Positions 60,496-64,000 of a stretch of 64,000 nucleotides of DNA are shown here, one piece after another. Each line of letters opens with the position of its first letter. The stretch's first letter is position 1. The notes beneath the pieces were generated by a model. It did not search any database. It was not told where the DNA came from and was given only the letters and a program-made list of their open reading frames with translations. Made by a program: the position numbers and the translations under genes. The stretch spans positions 186,001 through 250,000 of the forward strand of contig NZ_JACHXN010000007.1 of the NCBI RefSeq assembly GCF_014192095.1, written 5' to 3'. This DNA is from Phyllobacterium trifolii (GTDB taxonomy: Bacteria; Pseudomonadota; Alphaproteobacteria; Rhizobiales; Rhizobiaceae).

Positions 60496-61253
60496 TTGCC
60501 ACCGTCCACACTGATGACCTGTCCGCTGATCCATTGCGCCTGGTCCGATGCGAAAAACAGAACCATGTTGGCGATGTCATCGGGTTTGCCAAGCCGCTTC
60601 AGGGCGATATTGTCGAGAAGCCGTTTTTGGCCATCTGCCCCCATCGCTTCCCACTGCCTTTCGGTTGTCGGGTTCGACAGCACGAAACCGGGCGCGACAT
60701 TATTGACCGTGATGTTCCAAGGGCCGAGTTCATGCGCGAGTTGGCGCGTTAGCCCGATCTGACCAGCCTTCGCACTTGCATAGGCCTGTATTCCTGTCAG
60801 TGAAATGCCAAGGCCGGCGCCGCTGGAAATATTGATGACCCGGCCGAATTTCTGTTGTTTCATGCCGGGGGCGACGGCCTGCGTCATGAAGAAAGCGCCG
60901 GACAGATTGACATCGAAAATTGTCTGCCAGTCGCTCTCGGAAATCTCTTCGATGGGTCGGCCCACCTGTCCGCGTACACCGCCGGCATTGTTGACCAGAA
61001 TATCTGTGCCGCCATCGGCAGCCTCGATTTTTGCAACGGTTGCCTGAACGGCGCTTCTGTCGCCTACATCCAGAACATGCGCAATCGACGATGCCGCTCC
61101 GCAAAGTGCAACGGTTTCCGTGAGCCCGGCTTCATTGACGTCGCAGACATGCACGCGTGCGCCACGGCTGGCGAATGCCTGCGCAATTGCACGGCCAAAG
61201 CCATGGGCGGCACCTGTAACGATAACGATTTTGCCGCTGAACTCGATGTTCAT
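60492..61253 (-). CDS. classical short-chain dehydrogenase/reductase (SDR)
   Basis: A 253-residue SDR. NAD(P) site TGAAHGFGRAIAQ, the Asp of CDVNEAG indicating NAD preference, NNAGG, catalytic Ser in VINISSGAG, the Tyr-Lys pair YASAKAG, and the C-terminal NNVAPGFVLS. About the usual length. The substrate is unknown. It sits between the ketopantoate reductase-like gene and the dipeptidase gene, overlapping both by four bases, hence strongly coupled. Confidence 0.92.
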   Translation of the reverse strand: MNIEFSGKIVIVTGAAHGFGRAIAQAFASRGARVHVCDVNEAGLTETVALCGAASSIAHVLDVGDRSAVQATVAKIEAADGGTDILVNNAGGVRGQVGRPIEEISESDWQTIFDVNLSGAFFMTQAVAPGMKQQKFGRVINISSGAGLGISLTGIQAYASAKAGQIGLTRQLAHELGPWNITVNNVAPGFVLSNPTTERQWEAMGADGQKRLLDNIALKRLGKPDDIANMVLFFASDQAQWISGQVISVDGGK

Positions 61254-62281
61254 GTGCCGGCCTCCGTTCGCGCAAGCAGATCGAGATTGGCAAGCTCAAG
61301 CGACAGGGTCCCGGCCTCAATCTGATGGATCAATTCGACGACCTTCGCCGCCAGCGGGGTCGGTACACCGAGTGATCGCCCGATTTCGACGACGGGCCCG
61401 ACCTGGGCATCGACCTCGGTCTTGCGCTTGCGGATGGCAAGATCACGCCAAATGCCGGAATGCGATTTCGCCGAGCGGCGGTTATGAGTGACCATTTCGT
61501 CGAAGGAACGTGCGGTGTCCGCGGCCGAGGCGGCAGGGGCGAATGCTGCCGGATCGAACCCGTCGAACGCCTCAGGCACCACGTCGTTGGCGTTGGCGAC
61601 CGAGCCGACTTCAAGCGCAAGTTTTGTCAGGATTGGCCTGTAGTGCTCGTTGGCCAGCACATCCGCGATACTGTCGTTGGTGAGTGCGGTACCGAAAAGC
61701 AGTGTCCCGTAGATGAGCTTGCCCCACAGGTAGCCCCAAATATTATCCGTCAGAATGGCTTTCGGTTCGAACTCCCGCATCAACGCGTAGATTTGTTCAA
61801 TGCGGACTGTACGCTTACCGTCCAATTCGCCGACCACGACTGCTCCGTGGCCGCTATAATGCACGACGCCGGGCTCGAGGTAGTCTGCGCCGAAATTGAC
61901 GAAACAACCGATGACCCGATGTTCACCTATAACCTTGCTGATGACCATTTCGTTGAGGCCGTTTTGTGCCGACACGACGTAACCATCGTCTGTTACATGC
62001 GGCAGCAGAGCTTTCGCCGCGGCTTCGGTGTGGTGGGCCTTCACGCACAGGAAAATGCGCTCGAACTTGCCCTGCAGACCCTCCGGGGTGAAGGCCTTGG
62101 CCTTAACGGTGTCCTGAAAGATCGGCCCCTCGATCCTTAGGCCATTGGCATTTATTGCGGCGACATGATCGGCGGCATTATCGACGAAAATCACCTCATG
62201 TCCCGCCCGGATGAACGCCGTTCCAAGAGTACCGCCGATTGCGCCAGCGCCCCAGATGAGAATCGGCCCGCTCATGCTCAT
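61250..62281 (-). CDS. ketopantoate reductase family protein (ApbA/PanE-like)
   Basis: A 343-residue two-domain oxidoreductase: NADP site PILIWGAGAIGGTLGTAF, and the C-terminal helical domain with LWGKLIYGTLLFGTALTND and the RSLGVPTPLAAKVVELI end typical of ketopantoate reductases. The Lys of KAHHTEAAAKAL and the distal GKLI correspond to the substrate site. Because pantothenate genes are absent and it is embedded in a catabolic-looking operon, it more likely reduces another 2-keto acid. The ATG at 62281 is set by the AAGGAG seven bases upstream and the four-base overlap with the creatininase gene stop. Confidence 0.88.
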   Translation of the reverse strand: MSMSGPILIWGAGAIGGTLGTAFIRAGHEVIFVDNAADHVAAINANGLRIEGPIFQDTVKAKAFTPEGLQGKFERIFLCVKAHHTEAAAKALLPHVTDDGYVVSAQNGLNEMVISKVIGEHRVIGCFVNFGADYLEPGVVHYSGHGAVVVGELDGKRTVRIEQIYALMREFEPKAILTDNIWGYLWGKLIYGTLLFGTALTNDSIADVLANEHYRPILTKLALEVGSVANANDVVPEAFDGFDPAAFAPAASAADTARSFDEMVTHNRRSAKSHSGIWRDLAIRKRKTEVDAQVGPVVEIGRSLGVPTPLAAKVVELIHQIEAGTLSLELANLDLLARTEAGT

Positions 62282-62979
62282 GCCCATGCTCCTTCGAGCA
62301 AGGCTCGTGTCTCTGCCACGGCGACGTCCCATATTACCTGCATTTCTTCATCCGGACGTTCGTAGTAGCCGCCAAAATTGCCGTCGCCGAGGTAAGCTCT
62401 GACGCCGTCCGGATCCATGACGCGCAGGCGCGCAAGGTCAATCATTGGCTTCTGCTGTGTCGGCATTTGCGTGCCAGGCAGCCGAGTCCAAGGAAAATTC
62501 TCCATCCACGAGGCGTGGGAGGCCACCTTGTCGATTTCCTGCACCTTGGCAAAGGTCGCCGGTGCGTTCCACCAATTGTGAAACTTGACTGCTGTGCCCG
62601 GATTGTCTGCCATCCATTCGATGGCCAGACTTCCAGCTGGCTGATTACCGCCATGGCCGTTGACGATCAGGATGCGACGAAATCCCTGCGCCTTCAGCCC
62701 GTCCAGTATATCGCGAACGATGCGCACATACGTCTCCAGGCGAAGACTGATCGTGCCCGGGTAAGCCATGAAATAGGGAGTGAGACCGTAGGCAACGACC
62801 GGAAATACCGGTATGCCGAGTGGCTCTGCTGCATCCGTGGCGACTTTTTCTGACAGGATGGAGTCGACTGAGAGCGACAACTGGGCGTGTTGTTCGGTGC
62901 TTCCCAAGGGGAGAACGGCGCGGTCGTCGCTGCGTAAATACTCTTCGATCTGCTGCCAGTTTGCTTGTGAAACTTTCAC
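62278..62979 (-). CDS. creatininase-family amidohydrolase
   Basis: A 233-residue protein of the creatininase family. Metal residues fall in LPLGSTEQHAQLSLSVDSIL (Glu, His, Asp), the conserved RRILIVNGHGGNQPAG motif, and the Glu of a later helix. The family hydrolyses cyclic or linear amides (creatinine, creatinase-like, mycofactocin and FAPy formamides). The substrate is unknown; gene context with a dipeptidase and two dehydrogenases suggests an amide derived from a small acid. It follows the GntR gene by 14 bases and overlaps the next gene by four. Confidence 0.9.
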   Translation of the reverse strand: MKVSQANWQQIEEYLRSDDRAVLPLGSTEQHAQLSLSVDSILSEKVATDAAEPLGIPVFPVVAYGLTPYFMAYPGTISLRLETYVRIVRDILDGLKAQGFRRILIVNGHGGNQPAGSLAIEWMADNPGTAVKFHNWWNAPATFAKVQEIDKVASHASWMENFPWTRLPGTQMPTQQKPMIDLARLRVMDPDGVRAYLGDGNFGGYYERPDEEMQVIWDVAVAETRALLEGAWA

Positions 62980-62993
62980 GATGGTTCCCTTCT

Positions 62994-64000
62994 TTATTTG
63001 TCCATGCTGGCCATGCGCAACGCATTTTCAGATGCGGGTGGCGGAAGTCCGCCTGCTGCCCGAATGATGGGCAAGATCACTTTCTCAATATCGGCTACGT
63101 CAGGAGCGTGGCGGTATTCAATCGCTTGGGCACCGGGGCGCAGTCGGCTTGTGACCTCCTCGGCACCTGACGCGAAGATGATAACGCTGGCATGCGCGAT
63201 ATTTTCGTCGAGCCCCGCGGTTTCCAGCGTCGCTCCCGCAATCTCGCGGACATGCGGCGCAAACCTTTGAACGCCCGCTTTCATGATCGGCAGGAAGTCG
63301 GGGAACCGCGAGACAACAGCGATCGAAGCCAGCGAATCCAGCGAGGCCAATGCCATTCGCGTCTCTTCGGATGGGGTGAAACTGATGGTGACCACCTTGG
63401 TGTTCGGCACGAGGGCTGCCACTTCCCGGTGCCTGTTGGCAAAGGTTATCGCAAGGTCGGCCGAATTTGCCCGCGCCCTCGTTGCCGGGTCACGCTCGAT
63501 TGCCGAGATCGTCAAGGGTTCCACTGCTACGCCTTTTCCGAGACGGGCAGCGATGAAACGCGCATAACTGGCGGTCGCTTCCGGAAATAGCCCGATCATG
63601 ACGATCCGCATGCGCTGGCCAAGGCTTTCGCGGTAGAAGACTCTTGAGCTGACCAATGAGACAAATTCGGCGGAGCGGATGCCAAGGGCGCGGCTCTGCT
63701 CGATCAACGCATCGATGTGACGATGCAAATTCGTCTGGTCCGAACGGCCGGCAAGCCGTGCCTGCAAACTGTCGCTGACAAATGTACCTGAACCTGGACG
63801 TGCGTCGATCAATCCTTCGGCTTTCAAATCAGCATAAACCTGGCTGACCGTCATCGGCGCCACGCCGATCTTCTCCGCAAGCTCGCGCACGGAAGGAAGA
63901 GCTTCGCCCGGAAGCAATTCCCCACAGGCGATGCCGTACTCTATGAGCCCATGGAGTTGTGTTCGGAGCGGAACCGGCAAATCGCGGTCGATGAAGAATT
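62994..64000 (-). CDS. GntR-family regulator of the catabolic operon, partial (5' end outside)
   Basis: The frame runs open to the right edge, so the N-terminus and start lie beyond 64000. Visible: FFIDRDLPVPLRTQLHGLIE, the winged-helix LPSVRELAEKIGVAPMTVSQ, VYADLKAEGLIDARPGSGTF, and a C-terminal 210-residue domain (MRIVMIGLFPEATASYARFI; LAITFANRHREVAALVPNTK; ASVIIFASGAEEVTSRL) that resembles periplasmic-binding-like sensor folds, not an FCD or UTRA domain. A TTG at 63980 is an internal codon, not the start. It is the first gene of the operon running left and its likely regulator. Confidence 0.85.
   Translation of the reverse strand, partial: FFIDRDLPVPLRTQLHGLIEYGIACGELLPGEALPSVRELAEKIGVAPMTVSQVYADLKAEGLIDARPGSGTFVSDSLQARLAGRSDQTNLHRHIDALIEQSRALGIRSAEFVSLVSSRVFYRESLGQRMRIVMIGLFPEATASYARFIAARLGKGVAVEPLTISAIERDPATRARANSADLAITFANRHREVAALVPNTKVVTISFTPSEETRMALASLDSLASIAVVSRFPDFLPIMKAGVQRFAPHVREIAGATLETAGLDENIAHASVIIFASGAEEVTSRLRPGAQAIEYRHAPDVADIEKVILPIIRAAGGLPPPASENALRMASMDK

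Noticed and set aside
63978-63980. TTG as start of the last GntR gene
   Set aside because: The frame continues open to the window edge with a typical GntR N-terminal sequence, so the true start lies outside.

Overview
The window is bacterial chromosomal DNA of moderately high GC, densely coded on both strands. Gene content points to an alphaproteobacterium of the Rhizobiales (Hyphomicrobiales), plausibly near Phyllobacterium, Mesorhizobium or the Brucella/Ochrobactrum group. Signs are a FixJ-type regulator, DUF992 and DUF1269 proteins, octopine/nopaline-type ABC importers, an arsC-arsH pair, and two TGA-N9-TCA iron-responsive operators of the RirA type. No rRNA, tRNA, CRISPR, phage or intact insertion sequence was seen.

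Layout. (1) 0.3-2.6 kb is a remnant zone: a frameshifted arsR, intact arsC and arsH, a fragment resembling MmgE/PrpD, a tiny zinc-ribbon ORF, and a frameshifted C-terminal piece of pstB. (2) 2.7-7.5 kb: a methyltransferase, then a leftward regulatory block of Rrf2 regulator, FixJ-like regulator, receiver-only regulator and soluble PAS histidine kinase. It diverges from a rightward unit (7.9-10 kb) of two paralogous NAD(P)-binding proteins around an exported cupin. (3) 10.2-20.5 kb is an unusual hydrolase island: exported S1/P1 nuclease, cytoplasmic-looking gluzincin metalloprotease overlapping an MBL-fold hydrolase, LuxR protein with a degenerate receiver, unknown ORF, subtilase without signal or propeptide, PAP2/haloperoxidase-like protein, and a SARP-like wHTH-TPR regulator. 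(4) 20.9-27.4 kb: SRPBCC protein, small membrane proteins, AraC regulator, AI-2E family permease, DUF1269 protein and a membrane-anchored alpha/beta hydrolase. (5) 28-42.3 kb is peptide and acyl-amino-acid catabolism: AbgT-like carrier, M20 peptidase, SLC13/RCK_C carrier, then (after an orphan ClpP and an ArsR-SRPBCC pair) a GntR regulator divergent from an AbgB-like amidohydrolase, an M28 peptidase and a polar amino acid ABC importer with two binding proteins. (6) 42.4-46.8 kb is an iron cassette: siderophore-interacting reductase, AraC regulator and TonB-dependent receptor, with an iron-responsive operator before the first and last genes. (7) 46.9-59 kb: LuxR-TPR regulator with methyltransferase, membrane proteins, exported beta-barrel-like protein, octaheme TPR cytochrome, periplasmic HAD phosphatase, arylsulfatase, ion channel, DUF992 protein and a lipoprotein. 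(8) 59.1-64 kb: a leftward, translationally coupled catabolic operon (GntR, creatininase family, ketopantoate reductase family, SDR, M20 dipeptidase) running off the right edge.

The window mostly shows a soil or plant-associated scavenger: importers and hydrolases for peptides and amides, xenosiderophore uptake and many one-component regulators. The least explained part is the 10-20 kb hydrolase island, followed by the creatininase/reductase/dipeptidase operon and a 15-bp palindrome recurring in three intergenic regions. All family names come from motif reading; no database search was run.
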